Source of the DNA: Streptomyces zhihengii
Lineage (GTDB): Bacteria > Actinomycetota > Actinomycetes > Streptomycetales > Streptomycetaceae
DNA length: 64,000 bases
Assembly: GCF_016919245.1 (NCBI RefSeq)
Contig: NZ_JAFEJA010000001.1
Location: forward strand, 1,240,001 to 1,304,000
Direction: 5' to 3'
Part shown: one piece after another, positions 43,031 to 52,089 of the stretch
Layout of the letters: every line of letters starts with the position of its first letter
Numbering within the stretch: the first letter of the stretch is position 1
Notes under the pieces: model-generated
What the model was told of the DNA's origin: nothing
Databases searched by the model: none
What the model saw: the letters and a program-made list of their open reading frames with translations, nothing else
Made by a program: the position numbers and the translations under genes

Positions 43031-43483
43031 GTGGATCACATCGACCGCACCTTGCTGGCGCAGCTTCAGGAGGACGCCACCCTGTCGTACGCGGCGCTCG
43101 GCGAGGCGGTGGGCCTGTCCGCCGGGGCGGCCCACGAGCGGGTCCGGAAGATGCGTGAACGCGGGGCGATCCGGCGCACCACCGTCGACGTGGACCCGGC
43201 GGCGGTGGGCAGCGGCGTCCTGGCCTACGTCATGGTCGACTCCACCGCGTGGATGGGCGATTCGGCGGCCGGCTTCGCCGCCCTCCCCGAGATCCTGGAG
43301 GCGCATGTCATCGCGGGCAGCGCCTCCGTCCTGGTCAAGGTCAGGACGGCGACGACCGAGCAGCTCCAGGACGTGCTGCGCCGGATCTACGCGATCGAGG
43401 GGGTCAGCGGGACGCAGGCGACGGTGGTGCTGGAGACCTTCTTCGAACGGCCCGTCTCACCACTGGAGCCGGGCGGGGCCTGA
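43031..43483 (+). CDS. Lrp/AsnC-family transcriptional regulator
   Basis: 150 residues. The HTH begins MDHIDRTLLAQLQEDATLSY and continues GEAVGLSAGAAHERVRKMR. The ligand domain contains EAHVIAGSASVLVKVRT, in which the usual GxxDYLL is changed to GSASVLVKV, so ligand response may differ from classic Lrp. GTG 43031 is supported by GGAGAG five bases upstream. Divergent from the SMP-30 lactonase gene. Confidence 0.92.
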   Translation: MDHIDRTLLAQLQEDATLSYAALGEAVGLSAGAAHERVRKMRERGAIRRTTVDVDPAAVGSGVLAYVMVDSTAWMGDSAAGFAALPEILEAHVIAGSASVLVKVRTATTEQLQDVLRRIYAIEGVSGTQATVVLETFFERPVSPLEPGGA

Positions 43484-43524
43484 CGCGGCCACCCCCGGGT
43501 GCTCCCGGTGCGCCGCTCCCCACG

Positions 43525-43751
43525 CCGGGCACGAGGGCGGCCAGATCGGTCATGCAGGGCCCGAAGAGAGCGTTCTCGACGTCCAGCGGCCCGGGGAGCA
43601 CGAACGGGGTGGCCTCCGCGCGCCGGGTGATCGCCTCGGCCGCCGCCCGGTGCAGCCGCACCCGCCCCGCCGGCAGGGCCGGGCGGGGTGCGGGCGGCGT
43701 CGCGCCGGACGGGGCCGGGGGCGACCGGGCCCCGGGCCGTCGCGCGGCGGG
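43525..43751 (-). other. Coding-like extension after the DUF574 methyltransferase stop
   Basis: Directly after the TAG of the methyltransferase gene (43754-43752), the same frame stays open through the gap with nearly pure G/C third positions. It gives RVRLHRAAAEAITRRAEATP and FVLPGPLDVENALFGPCM before degrading past ~43525 into the end of the AsnC gene. It may be a remnant of another gene, a small gene starting at GTG 43661, or an ancestral C-terminus lost to a stop. I do not recognise the peptide. Confidence 0.3.
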
Positions 43752-44582
43752 CTACGGCTTGCGGGCCACCGCGCCGTAGAGGGAGATCACCGCGTCGGGG
43801 GCGACGGTCTCGTTGACGCCGAGTTCCGGGTGCCACTCGGTCAGGGTGACGACTCCCGGCTCGACGACCTCCAGCCCGTCGAAGAACCGCGCCACCTCGG
43901 CGTGCGTCCTCGGGGCGAGGGTGACGCCCGACGCGGCGTACATCTGGACACCGCGCATCACCGCCGCCGGGTCGAGGTCGGCCGTGAGCTGGGACAGCAC
44001 CAGGTAGCTGCCCGGGGGCAGCGCGTCCACGAGGGCGGACACCAGCTCGTAGGGGCGGTCGTCGTCGCCGAGGAAGTGGGTGAGCGCGACCAGGGAGAGC
44101 GCGAGCGGCCGGTCGAAGTCGACCGTCTTGCGGGCCTGTTCGAGGATGCGGGCCGGGTCGCGCACATCGGCCTGGACGTAGTCGGTGGCGCCTTCCGGTG
44201 TGCTGCGCAGCAGCGCCTCGGCGTGGGTGAGCACGATCGGGTCGTTGTCGGTGTACACGACCCGGGCCTCGGGGGCGACGGACTGGGCGATCTGGTGCAG
44301 GTTGGGCTCGGTGGGTATGCCCGTGCCGATGTCCAGGTACTGCCGGACGCCCGCCTCGCGGGCGAGCCAGCGGGTGACGCGCTGCATGAACCAGCGGTTG
44401 GTCCGGGCGACGTGCTGTGCGGTGCCGTCGAGGCTCATGATCTGCCGCGCGAGCGCCTCGTCGACCGGATAGTTGTCCTTGCCGCCGAGGTACCAGTCGT
44501 ACACCCGCGCCGGGTGGGGCTTGCTGGTGTCGATCCGTCCCGACGCGGCTAACGCGTCGCGCGGGGCCTCGGTCCCGGTCAT
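43752..44582 (-). CDS. DUF574 SAM-dependent methyltransferase
   Basis: 276 residues, standard for the Streptomyces-expanded DUF574/Methyltransf_19 family (PF04672). Visible are PHPARVYDWYLGGKDNYPVD at the N-terminus, the SAM loop YLDIGTGIPTEPNLH, VVYTDNDPIVL and VSALVDALPPGSYLVLS. ATG 44582 has GAGGAGC upstream. Methyl acceptors for most members are unknown. It is ~115 bp downstream of the response-regulator gene on the same strand and may or may not share its transcript. Confidence 0.93.
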   Translation of the reverse strand: MTGTEAPRDALAASGRIDTSKPHPARVYDWYLGGKDNYPVDEALARQIMSLDGTAQHVARTNRWFMQRVTRWLAREAGVRQYLDIGTGIPTEPNLHQIAQSVAPEARVVYTDNDPIVLTHAEALLRSTPEGATDYVQADVRDPARILEQARKTVDFDRPLALSLVALTHFLGDDDRPYELVSALVDALPPGSYLVLSQLTADLDPAAVMRGVQMYAASGVTLAPRTHAEVARFFDGLEVVEPGVVTLTEWHPELGVNETVAPDAVISLYGAVARKP

Positions 44583-44698
44583 GGTTCACGCTCCTCGTGT
44601 GCGACGGCACGACACCGTCGCGTCGGCCGGGCATGATCCTCGCAGCAGGCGGCTCGACGGGCAACCAACGGGCCCACCGCGTGCGGAGGTCGGCCGTC

Positions 44699-45376
44699 TC
44701 ACCGCGAGGGCGTCACCAGGCCCCACTCGTAGGCGGTGATGACGAGGTGGACGCGGTCACGGGCGGAGAGCTTGGTGAACAGGCGGCCCACATGGGCCTT
44801 GGCGGTGGCCGGGCTGATGAACAGGGCCGCCGCGATCTCGGCGTTGGACAGGCCGCGGCCGACGAGCGTGAGCACCTCGCGTTCCCGCTCGGTGATCCCC
44901 TCGCCGCCGCCCGCGCCGCTCCCGGCCCGCGGTCCCTCGGGGCGGGCGGCGAACTCCGCGATCAGGCGGCGGGTCACGGCGGGCGCGATCAGGCCGTCCC
45001 CGGCGGCGACCACCCGGATCGCGGTCAGGATGGCGTCCAGGTCCATGTCCTTGACGAGGAATCCGGCGGCTCCGGCGCGCAGGGAGCCGTAGACGTACTC
45101 GTCGTCGTCGAAGGTGGTCAGGACGAGGACGCGCGCGCCACCGGGGCCGCCGGTGATGCGCCGGGTGGCCTCGATGCCGTCCGTGCCGGGCATCCGGATG
45201 TCCATCACCACCACGTCCGGGCGTACTTCGGCCGCCAGCCGGACCGCCTCGTCGCCGTCGCCGGCCTCCCCCACGCACACCAGGTCGCCGGTGGTGTCGA
45301 CGAGGACCCGCAGTCCGGCGCGGACCAGCGGCTGGTCGTCGACGAGGAGCACGCGCACCCCGGGCGCCGCGGTCAT
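44699..45376 (-). CDS. NarL-family response regulator
   Basis: 225 residues. The receiver domain has acidic LLVDDQ, phosphoacceptor D59 in VVVMDIRMPG, a Thr in VLVLTTFDDD and Lys in FLVKDMD. The C-terminal LuxR-type HTH reads ITEREREVLTLVGRGLSNAE and continues through SPATAKAHVGRL. Its ATG overlaps the kinase stop (ATGA), making a coupled pair. The divergent ABC-2 exporter operon at 46993 is the likely target. Confidence 0.95.
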   Translation of the reverse strand: MTAAPGVRVLLVDDQPLVRAGLRVLVDTTGDLVCVGEAGDGDEAVRLAAEVRPDVVVMDIRMPGTDGIEATRRITGGPGGARVLVLTTFDDDEYVYGSLRAGAAGFLVKDMDLDAILTAIRVVAAGDGLIAPAVTRRLIAEFAARPEGPRAGSGAGGGEGITEREREVLTLVGRGLSNAEIAAALFISPATAKAHVGRLFTKLSARDRVHLVITAYEWGLVTPSR

Positions 45377-46860
45377 CGGGCGCCCTCCGGCAGCGGCAGC
45401 CAGGCGGCGACCCGGAAGCCGCCCTCGGGGCGGGGGCCGGCCGTCAGCCGGCCGTCCAGCAGGGCGGCGCGCTCGCGCATGCCGGTGATCCCGTACCCGC
45501 TCCCCGCCGGGAGCGCCTCCCGCCTGCCGTCGGGACCCCGCGTGCCGTGCGGGCCGGTCCGGGCGGGGGCGTCCGGGCGGCCGGGCGCGTCCCGGGGGCC
45601 GTCGTCGGTGATCTCCACCGCCAGGCGGTCCGTTCCGTAGTCGACGACGAGGTCGCACCGCCGGGTGCCCGCGTGGCGGACCACGTTGGTGACGGCCTCC
45701 TGCACGATGCGGTAGGCGGAGAGCTCCACGTCGGGCGGCAGGGCGCGCCGCTCCCCGCGCCAGCGGACGGCGACCTCCAGGCCCGCCTCCCGGAAGCCGG
45801 CGAGCAGCCGTTCGAGGTCGCCCAGCCCCGGCGCCGGGTCCCGGGGGCTCTCGTCCGGGTCGGCCCGCCGCAGACCGCCGAGCATGCGCCGCAGCCCGGC
45901 GAGGGTCTCGCGCGAGGTGGACTCGATGGCGGCGAGCGCGTCCCGGGCGGCGGCGGGCCGGGTGTCGACGACCCGGCGGCCGACGCCCGCCTGGATGGCG
46001 ATCACACCGATGCTGTGCGCGACCATGTCGTGCAACTCCCTCGCGATGCGCAGACGTTCCTCGGTGACGGCCTGCCGCGCGGCCTGCTCGCCGACCGTGC
46101 GGGCGTGCTCGCGCCGTTCGCGGATCATCAGGCCGGCCAGCCAGGCGATGGCCACGGCGAGGACGAACATCAGCACGGCGGAGACGAACCGGTCCGACCC
46201 GGACCGGTGGTAACTCGCCGCCCCCACCTGGACGGTGAGGGCCGCGCACGCGGCGGCCACCACCGTCCGCGCCCTCCGCGTGGCGGCGAGGTACACGAGC
46301 GCTGCGTCGATCACCACCGCCTGGAGCGCGGCGATCTGCCAGGCGTTGCCCTCCGCTCCGAGCTGCCGGGCCCCGGGCGGGCCCGTGTGCCCGGGCCCGG
46401 TGTGTCCGGGGCCGGCGTACCCGGGGTCCGCGAATCCGGCCCCCGCGGCGAGCACCGACGCCGCGGTCACCGTGGCCGCGAAGGTGCCCGCGAGCACCAG
46501 GGCCAGTGTCACCAGCGGCCGTCGGCGCAGCAGGGCGACCGGCAGCACCGCGAGGAGGGCGGGCAGCGCGAGCCGCGTGCCGGTCGGCTCGCCCTCGTTC
46601 AGCACGGCGGTGTGGAGCAGTACGGGGTAGGCGAGGGCGGCGCACCAGGCCGCCACGGTCCGGGCGGCACCGGGAAGCCTGCGGGGCGGCCGGGCCGGGG
46701 TGCTCTCGGTGCCGGCCCCGCCGTGGCGGGCGCCCACGGCACCGCCGTCCTCGTCCGAACGCGTCGCCGCCGCACCCGGGCGGGCCGGGCGGACAGCGGA
46801 TACGGGTACCCGGCGCCACCAGGCCCTCACGGTCCGGCGACCCGGCTGCGGGGCGGTCAT
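45373..46860 (-). CDS. Sensor histidine kinase (HisKA_3, NarL partner)
   Basis: 495 residues. An N-terminal tail precedes about five membrane helices, then HisKA_3 with phospho-acceptor H277 in IARELHDMVAHSIGV, and a HATPase with IVQEAVTNVVRHAG, VEITDDGP and GYGITGMRERAALL. A loop with two GPGHT units and neighbouring Gly/Pro residues lies between helices, probably outside. It forms a two-component system with the next gene and is divergent from an ABC exporter, as in antibiotic-sensing modules. Confidence 0.93.
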   Translation of the reverse strand: MTAPQPGRRTVRAWWRRVPVSAVRPARPGAAATRSDEDGGAVGARHGGAGTESTPARPPRRLPGAARTVAAWCAALAYPVLLHTAVLNEGEPTGTRLALPALLAVLPVALLRRRPLVTLALVLAGTFAATVTAASVLAAGAGFADPGYAGPGHTGPGHTGPPGARQLGAEGNAWQIAALQAVVIDAALVYLAATRRARTVVAAACAALTVQVGAASYHRSGSDRFVSAVLMFVLAVAIAWLAGLMIRERREHARTVGEQAARQAVTEERLRIARELHDMVAHSIGVIAIQAGVGRRVVDTRPAAARDALAAIESTSRETLAGLRRMLGGLRRADPDESPRDPAPGLGDLERLLAGFREAGLEVAVRWRGERRALPPDVELSAYRIVQEAVTNVVRHAGTRRCDLVVDYGTDRLAVEITDDGPRDAPGRPDAPARTGPHGTRGPDGRREALPAGSGYGITGMRERAALLDGRLTAGPRPEGGFRVAAWLPLPEGAR

Positions 46861-46992
46861 GGGGCGATCCTAGGGAGCCCGGGGCCGGCGGACATCGGCC
46901 CGGGGGCGTACACCCCGGGGCCACCTCGCCCGGCGGCGCCGTGACCGGCGGGCCGATGCGCGGCGGTCCGCGCCACCGGCACGGTGGGCGGT

Positions 46993-47904
46993 GTGATCGA
47001 CATCCACGAACTGACCAAGAGATATGGGGCGAAGACCGCCGTGAACGGTCTGAGCCTCACGGTCCGCCCGGGCCGGGTCACCGGCTTCCTGGGCCCCAAC
47101 GGCGCCGGAAAGTCCACCACCCTGCGCCTGATCCTCGGCCTGCACACCCCCTCCGCCGGGACGGTCACCGTCGACGGCCGGCCGTTCCGCGACCGCCCCC
47201 GGGGGCTGCGCCACGTGGGCGCGCTGCTGGACGCCCACGACGTGCACGGCGGGCGCAGCGCCCGGGCCCATCTGTCGGCCCTGGCGCACGGCAACGGGCT
47301 CGGCGGCCGCCGGGTCGCCCAGGTGCTGGAGGAGGTCGGGCTGACCGACGCGGCCCGCCGGCGGATCGGCGGCTTCTCGCTCGGGATGAAGCAGCGGCTC
47401 GGCATCGCCGCGGCCCTGCTCGGCGACCCGCCCGTGCTGCTCTTCGACGAGCCGCTGAACGGCCTCGACCCGGAGGGCGTGCTCTGGGTGCGCGGCCTCT
47501 TCGCCCGGCTGGCGGCCGAGGGCCGCACGGTGCTGGTGTCGAGCCATCTGATGCGCGAGATGGAGCACACGGCCGAGGAACTGGTCGTCATCGGCCGGGG
47601 CGAACTCATCGCGGCGGAGAGCCTGGCGGCCTTCTCGGCGCGGGGCACCCGGCGGACGGTGACCGTCCGGACGCCCGACACCGCCGCGCTGGCCGCCGTG
47701 CTGACGGCGGAGGGCGGAGAGCTGCGCACCGAGGCGGACGGCTCCTGCACGGTGACCGGCCTGGCCGCGGACCGGGTCGGCGCGCTCGCCCACCGGCACC
47801 GGCTGATGCTGCACGAACTGACCCCGCAGGCCTCCTCCTTGGAGGAGGCGTTCATGGAACTGACCGCCGACAGCGTCGAATACGGCTCGGGAGACCGACG
47901 ATGA
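46993..47904 (+). CDS. ABC transporter ATP-binding protein
   Basis: 303 residues from GTG 46993 (GTG 46984 is also possible). Walker A GPNGAGKST, signature FSLGMKQR, Walker B VLLFDEPLNGLD and LVSSHLMREME. The C-terminal ~90 residues form the accessory part seen in BcrA/DrrA-like drug-exporter ATPases. It overlaps the permease gene by 4 bp and is divergent from the two-component genes at 46860, which probably regulate it. Confidence 0.92.
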   Translation: MIDIHELTKRYGAKTAVNGLSLTVRPGRVTGFLGPNGAGKSTTLRLILGLHTPSAGTVTVDGRPFRDRPRGLRHVGALLDAHDVHGGRSARAHLSALAHGNGLGGRRVAQVLEEVGLTDAARRRIGGFSLGMKQRLGIAAALLGDPPVLLFDEPLNGLDPEGVLWVRGLFARLAAEGRTVLVSSHLMREMEHTAEELVVIGRGELIAAESLAAFSARGTRRTVTVRTPDTAALAAVLTAEGGELRTEADGSCTVTGLAADRVGALAHRHRLMLHELTPQASSLEEAFMELTADSVEYGSGDRR

Positions 47905-48794
47905 GCGCACCCGCCACGGGCCGGGCCCCGGCCGCCCGCCCCCGCCCGGACACCCCGCCCACCGCGGAACCCCGGGCGCGCTTCCGTCATCTGCTGGCCG
48001 CCGAGTGGATCGCCCTGTGGTCGCTGCGTTCGACCCACTGGGTGCTGTGGGCCGGTGCGGCACTGGTCAGCGGGATCAACGTGAACTCGGCCCTTTCGAA
48101 CGCGCGTTGGCTGGCCGACATGCCCGAGCCGCCGCCGGGCCTGGAGCAGGGGGCACGGCCGGAGTTCCTCTTCGACCCGCTGACGAGCGCGTTCACCACC
48201 CCGGCGTGGCAGATCCTGATGGTGATCGCGGGCAGCCTCGGCGCGATGGCCGTCTTCGGCGAATACACCACCGGCCAGATCCGCACCACCTTCGCCGCGG
48301 TCCCGGACCGGCGGGCGGTGGTCGCGGCCAAGGCGTCGGTCCTGGCGGCCGTGACGCTGGCGCTCGGCACGGTGGTGACGGCCGTCTCGTTCGGGGTCAC
48401 CCAGTGGATCCTGCGGGACCACGACGGACTGTCCGTCACCTCGCCGGGCGCCCTGCGCGCGGTCGCCGCGTCGGCCCTGCTGGCCCCGCTGTGCGCGCTG
48501 GTGGGCCTGGCGCTGGGCGCCGTGATCCGTCACGCGGCGGGCTCGGTCGCGGCGGTGGTCGGTGTGCTGGTGCTGCTGCCGACGCTGTTCCTCGGCGAGA
48601 CGTACCGGTGGGTCAAGGAGATCGGCAACGCGATGCCGTTCAACGCGTGGAACGCCCTGGTGGAGAACCCGGCCCGGGACCACGCCCCGCAGAAGTACCC
48701 GGTGTCGCTCACCGAGGCGTGGACGGTCTTCGGGGTGTGGGCGCTGGTGGCCGTGGCGGTGGCGGTGGTCATGACGGACCGCCGGGACGTGTAG
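47901..48794 (+). CDS. ABC-2 type permease
   Basis: 297 residues. A cytosolic Pro-rich N-terminus is followed by about six helices, with FGEYTTGQIRTTFAAVPDR in the first cytoplasmic loop, typical of BcrB/ABC-2 permeases. ATGA overlap with the ATPase gene. Together they form an exporter, perhaps for an antimicrobial. The substrate is not evident. Confidence 0.9.
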   Translation: MSAPATGRAPAARPRPDTPPTAEPRARFRHLLAAEWIALWSLRSTHWVLWAGAALVSGINVNSALSNARWLADMPEPPPGLEQGARPEFLFDPLTSAFTTPAWQILMVIAGSLGAMAVFGEYTTGQIRTTFAAVPDRRAVVAAKASVLAAVTLALGTVVTAVSFGVTQWILRDHDGLSVTSPGALRAVAASALLAPLCALVGLALGAVIRHAAGSVAAVVGVLVLLPTLFLGETYRWVKEIGNAMPFNAWNALVENPARDHAPQKYPVSLTEAWTVFGVWALVAVAVAVVMTDRRDV

Positions 48795-48850
48795 CGGGCC
48801 ACGGCGGTGCGACGCTCCCGGCCGGGGTGCCCGTTCGCCGGGGGCGCGCC

Positions 48851-48975
48851 GGCCGGGCGGCCCGTCGGCGCGTGGGCCTCGTCCGGGCGGCCCGTGGGCG
48901 CGTGGGCCCTCGTCCGGGCGGCCCGTCGAAGCGTCAGCCCTCGTCCGGGCGGCCGGCCGGCCTGTCGCCCCCGGC
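48851..48975. repeat. Short tandem repeat, period 31 bp
   Basis: GTCCGGGCGGCC recurs at 48881, 48912 and 48943, with a related copy at 48851, in the ~210-bp gap between the convergent permease and GNAT genes. Units are GC-rich with small GGGC/GCCC dyads and may act as terminator. No gene is seen. Confidence 0.75.
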
Positions 48976-49005
48976 CTGCCGGCCCGCACCGGCCCCCTCG
49001 TCCGG

Positions 49006-49548
49006 TCAACCGGTCGGCGATCCGGCCACGCTCCCCGTCGCGTCCGCCGCCCCGCTCACCGCCCCGTCCACCGCCCCGGCCGGTAGCTCCACGACCACCT
49101 CGTCGCCCTCGGACGCGGCCGTGGGGCGGAAGCCCAGGGACGTGTAGAGCTTCCCGGCGGCCGTGTTGCCGGGCTCGTACGACAGGCGCAGCACGTGGCA
49201 GTCCTCGCGTCCGGCCAGCCAGGCCATCAGCGTCCGCACGGCCGCCCGCCCGACGCCCGCGCCCTGCTCGGGGCCGTCGATCAGCATGCCGCCGATCCAG
49301 TGGGAGCCGTCGTCCTCGTCGCGCGCCCACATCACATGGCCGACCACCGTGCCGCCGGCGGTCACGGCGAGCGAGTGCCACACGCCCTCGCGCGACGACA
49401 ACAGCAGATAGCGGGCCGCGAGCGCGGGCGCGAACGCGCGCTGCTCGTCGAGCGGGGCCACGTCGGCGACGGCCCGCCAGTTCTCGTCGTCCACCTCGCA
49501 CAGGGCGATGTGCCGCCCGGCCCGGTCCGTAAGTCCTGCACTGATCAT
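49006..49548 (-). CDS. GNAT-family N-acetyltransferase
   Basis: 180 residues. Acetyl-CoA site GAGVGRAAVRTLMAW (motif A), preceded by HWIGGMLIDGPEQG, and a motif B-like LRLSYEPGNTAAGKLYTSLGF. It resembles the diamine N-acetyltransferase/BltD-like branch in which the fold opens with ALCEVDDENWRAV. The C-terminal ~25 residues are Ala/Gly-rich and probably flexible. Divergent from a lipoprotein gene. The acceptor is unknown. Confidence 0.9.
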   Translation of the reverse strand: MISAGLTDRAGRHIALCEVDDENWRAVADVAPLDEQRAFAPALAARYLLLSSREGVWHSLAVTAGGTVVGHVMWARDEDDGSHWIGGMLIDGPEQGAGVGRAAVRTLMAWLAGREDCHVLRLSYEPGNTAAGKLYTSLGFRPTAASEGDEVVVELPAGAVDGAVSGAADATGSVAGSPTG

Positions 49549-49759
49549 CGGCGCAGACTACGCAGCGGCGGCCGTGACGCGCAGTCGATTTCGACGAGGC
49601 CGCCCGTCCCGTCGGCGGCGTCCGCCCCTCTCGGCGACGCCGCCTGGCCGTGCCGCCCCGATTGCCCGCTCCCGCACCGGAGCAGCCCCTCCGACCTGCG
49701 CCGATCGTGATCCGTTCGTGCTGGCCGAGCTCTCGGGCGCCGTGCACGATATCCCCATC

Positions 49760-51007
49760 GTGCATGCACAAAGGGTGGGGAACGCGAAGACCGCAGGTCG
49801 TAGAAGAGCCGTGCTGGCACTCCTGCCGGTGCTCCTGGGCACCGCCGCGTGCGGCTCGGGCACCGAGGAGGCGCCGGGCGAGGCCGTGTACGGAGTGCCG
49901 CTCGCCCAGCAGTTCCACGCGGCGACGGCGGCCACCCGGGAGGCGGGCACCTCGCGCTTCCTGGCGACGCTGACCTACGCGACGTCCGGGGCGAAGACCG
50001 TCGAGAGGGCTTCCGGGACGCAGGACTACGCCGCCCGGACCTCCAGCGCCACACACGAACTGCACATCCCCGCGGACTTCCCCGAGAAGGACGCGGGATA
50101 CATCGGGGAGGCCGCACGCGTCGCCGTCGCCACCGCCGGCGACGACGTCTACGTCCGGCGCGACGACTCCAGTTGGCTGCGCTACTCACCGGCCGCGTTC
50201 ACCGTGCTGGGCGACGGGGCCGAGGAGCTCTCCGTCCACGCCGCTGGCGAGGTGGCACCGTGGTCGGGCACCCTCGCGGACCTCGTGCCCCGCTCGGTCC
50301 CCCGGGAGGAGCCGCGCCGCGAGAAGGACGGCAGCCGTGTCTACGAGGTCACGGCCCTCCCCGAGAACGCCGCCGGACTGCTGCCCTCGTCCGTCAAGGT
50401 CGGCCCCGGCGACAGCTGGGGCGACGAGCAGGTCCCGATGACGGTCCGGCTGGACGCGGAGGGCCGCCTCAGCGAGGTCACCGCCGACCTGCGGCCGCTG
50501 CTGGACATCCTGCACGAGGACGGGATCCTGAAGGAGGTCACCGGCCTCCGGGCCTCCTACACCCTCAGCGAATTCGGCGAACCGGTCGACAACGGCGTGC
50601 CCGCCGAAGGCGTCGAGGACGCGGAGAAGACGGTGGCCTCCCTCGACGCCCTGGACCCGGGCCGCTGCGCGGACCACAACACCGGAGTGGCCTCGCGGAT
50701 GGTCGTGCGCACCGTGGACTGCTCGGCGCCCCACGACATCCTCGTCGTCGCCCAGGTCGTGCTGGACGAGACGATCCCCGGCAAGAAGACGGACAAGGAC
50801 CCGGACTGGTTCGCGAAGAAGAAGTGCGACACCGCCTTCGCCGAGGCCCCGGACAGCCTCCTCCGCGAGAGCCGTCTCCCCGGCAAGACCCTCGCCTACG
50901 CCGGCTCGGCCGTGCAGGGCCTCCAGGTTGCCCAGGGCCAGACCTCGACGACCGTGACCGGCACCTACACCTGCTTCGTCGTCGACGAGGACCTCACGGA
51001 GCGGTGA
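49760..51007 (+). CDS. Lipoprotein with LppX-like and septum-formation-like parts
   Basis: 415 residues from GTG 49760 (GTG 49775 is an alternative). The signal has a basic KTAGRRR run, hydrophobic VLALLPVLLG and lipobox TAAC (Cys 31), so it is lipidated and faces outside. Residues ~45-270 look like the LppX/LolA-type half-barrel found in actinobacterial lipoproteins. The C-terminal ~140 residues have a Cys pattern (GRCAD, VDCSAPHDILVVA, CDTAF, YTCFVV) like septum-formation domains. A GATATC near 49747 could be a -10, making the message nearly leaderless. Confidence 0.8.
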   Translation: MHAQRVGNAKTAGRRRAVLALLPVLLGTAACGSGTEEAPGEAVYGVPLAQQFHAATAATREAGTSRFLATLTYATSGAKTVERASGTQDYAARTSSATHELHIPADFPEKDAGYIGEAARVAVATAGDDVYVRRDDSSWLRYSPAAFTVLGDGAEELSVHAAGEVAPWSGTLADLVPRSVPREEPRREKDGSRVYEVTALPENAAGLLPSSVKVGPGDSWGDEQVPMTVRLDAEGRLSEVTADLRPLLDILHEDGILKEVTGLRASYTLSEFGEPVDNGVPAEGVEDAEKTVASLDALDPGRCADHNTGVASRMVVRTVDCSAPHDILVVAQVVLDETIPGKKTDKDPDWFAKKKCDTAFAEAPDSLLRESRLPGKTLAYAGSAVQGLQVAQGQTSTTVTGTYTCFVVDEDLTER

Positions 51008-51064
51008 GCGCCGTGCGGTCGTACCGGCAGCCCTTGCGCACCACCCGCCCCCTAGAGTGCCGTC

Positions 51065-51580
51065 GTGACCAGTCCCCCCAAGCGGCGCCCGCTGCTCTTC
51101 CTCGATGTGGACGGCCCGCTCCTGCCGTTCGGCGGTGAGCCGGAGGAGTACCCGCGCTTTCGGCACCCCGGCGCCGATCCCGGCGGGAACCCGCTGTTGT
51201 CCAGGCTCGATCCCCGGCACGGTGCCCGCCTGGCCGGTCTCGGGTGCGATCTGGTGTGGGCCACGACCTGGATGGACGACGCCAACGACTGCCTCGCGCC
51301 CCTCCTCGGCCTGCCCCGCCTCCCGGTCCTGGACTGGCCGGACGCGCCGGACCGGAACACGGCGCTGCACGCCAAGACCCGGGCCGTCGTCGCCCATGCG
51401 GCCGGGCGCCCGTTCGTCTGGGCCGACGACGAGATCACCCCGGCGGACCGCGCCTGGGTGACGTCCCACCACCCGGGCGCCGCCCACCTCCACCGGGTCG
51501 ATCCCCGGCGGGGCCTCACCGACGGGGACTACGCGACGATCGCCGCCTGGCTCGACGACCGCTCGCCGCGGGAGCGCTGA
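51065..51580 (+). CDS. HAD-like hydrolase (Swiss-army-knife RNA repair type)
   Basis: 171 residues. The first HAD motif is LLFLDVDGPLLPFG, then LVWATTWMDDAND (motif II-like Thr), and WADDEITPADRAWV supplies the late acidic pair. The compact size and WATTWMDDAN sequence match HAD domains grouped with RNA-repair modules. No partner of such a system is adjacent. GTG 51065. Confidence 0.82.
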   Translation: MTSPPKRRPLLFLDVDGPLLPFGGEPEEYPRFRHPGADPGGNPLLSRLDPRHGARLAGLGCDLVWATTWMDDANDCLAPLLGLPRLPVLDWPDAPDRNTALHAKTRAVVAHAAGRPFVWADDEITPADRAWVTSHHPGAAHLHRVDPRRGLTDGDYATIAAWLDDRSPRER

Positions 51581-51616
51581 CGCCGAGGGGTGCGCGCGCC
51601 CGCGCGGGATCCGTGT

Positions 51617-51949
51617 TCAGCCCGTCGGTGTGCCGATCCGGAGGCGATTGCCGTCCGGGTCGCGCAGTTCGATCTCGCGCGCCCACGGAGCGTTCTCCAC
51701 CGGGACGCCGAACGCGGCGGCGACGGCCTCGACATCCCGGACGCGGAGGTAGACCAGCGTGTCGGGGCGGGCGTCTCCCGTGTGCTCCGACAGGAACAGG
51801 CGCAGGCCGCCCCGGGCGACCTCGACGAACGCGGGGAGTCCCGGCTCGAAGCGGTGTTCCCACTGCGGGGTGAAGCCCAGGCGTTCGTACCAGGCGACCG
51901 CCGCCGCGGCGTCCGCCACGCGAAGAATGGGGATGACCTCTTCGTCCAT
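51617..51949 (-). CDS. VOC/glyoxalase-superfamily protein
   Basis: 110 residues, one VOC domain with paired beta-alpha-beta units: VIPILRVADAAAAVAWYERL opens and IELRDPDGNRLRIG closes, as in bleomycin-resistance/glyoxalase proteins. WEHRFEP and TLVYLRVRDV are also typical. ATG 51949. Role is either antibiotic binding or small metabolic isomerase; sequence does not decide. Confidence 0.88.
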   Translation of the reverse strand: MDEEVIPILRVADAAAAVAWYERLGFTPQWEHRFEPGLPAFVEVARGGLRLFLSEHTGDARPDTLVYLRVRDVEAVAAAFGVPVENAPWAREIELRDPDGNRLRIGTPTG

Positions 51950-52089
51950 GGAGCCATCGTCGCAGAGCGCCGGATGCCGTCCCCGTCGGCGGCCTGCGCG
52001 ACGGGTGGAGCCCGATGAGGGCGTCCTCCCCTGTGCCCGCCGGCCCGGGGCACCGTGCGGCCCTCCCGCCGGAGCCCGGACCTCGCGCG

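Noticed and set aside
51065..51580. An RNA-repair or toxin-antitoxin system around the HAD protein
   Set aside because: No ligase, kinase, toxin or partner gene lies next to it; neighbours are a lipoprotein and a VOC protein.
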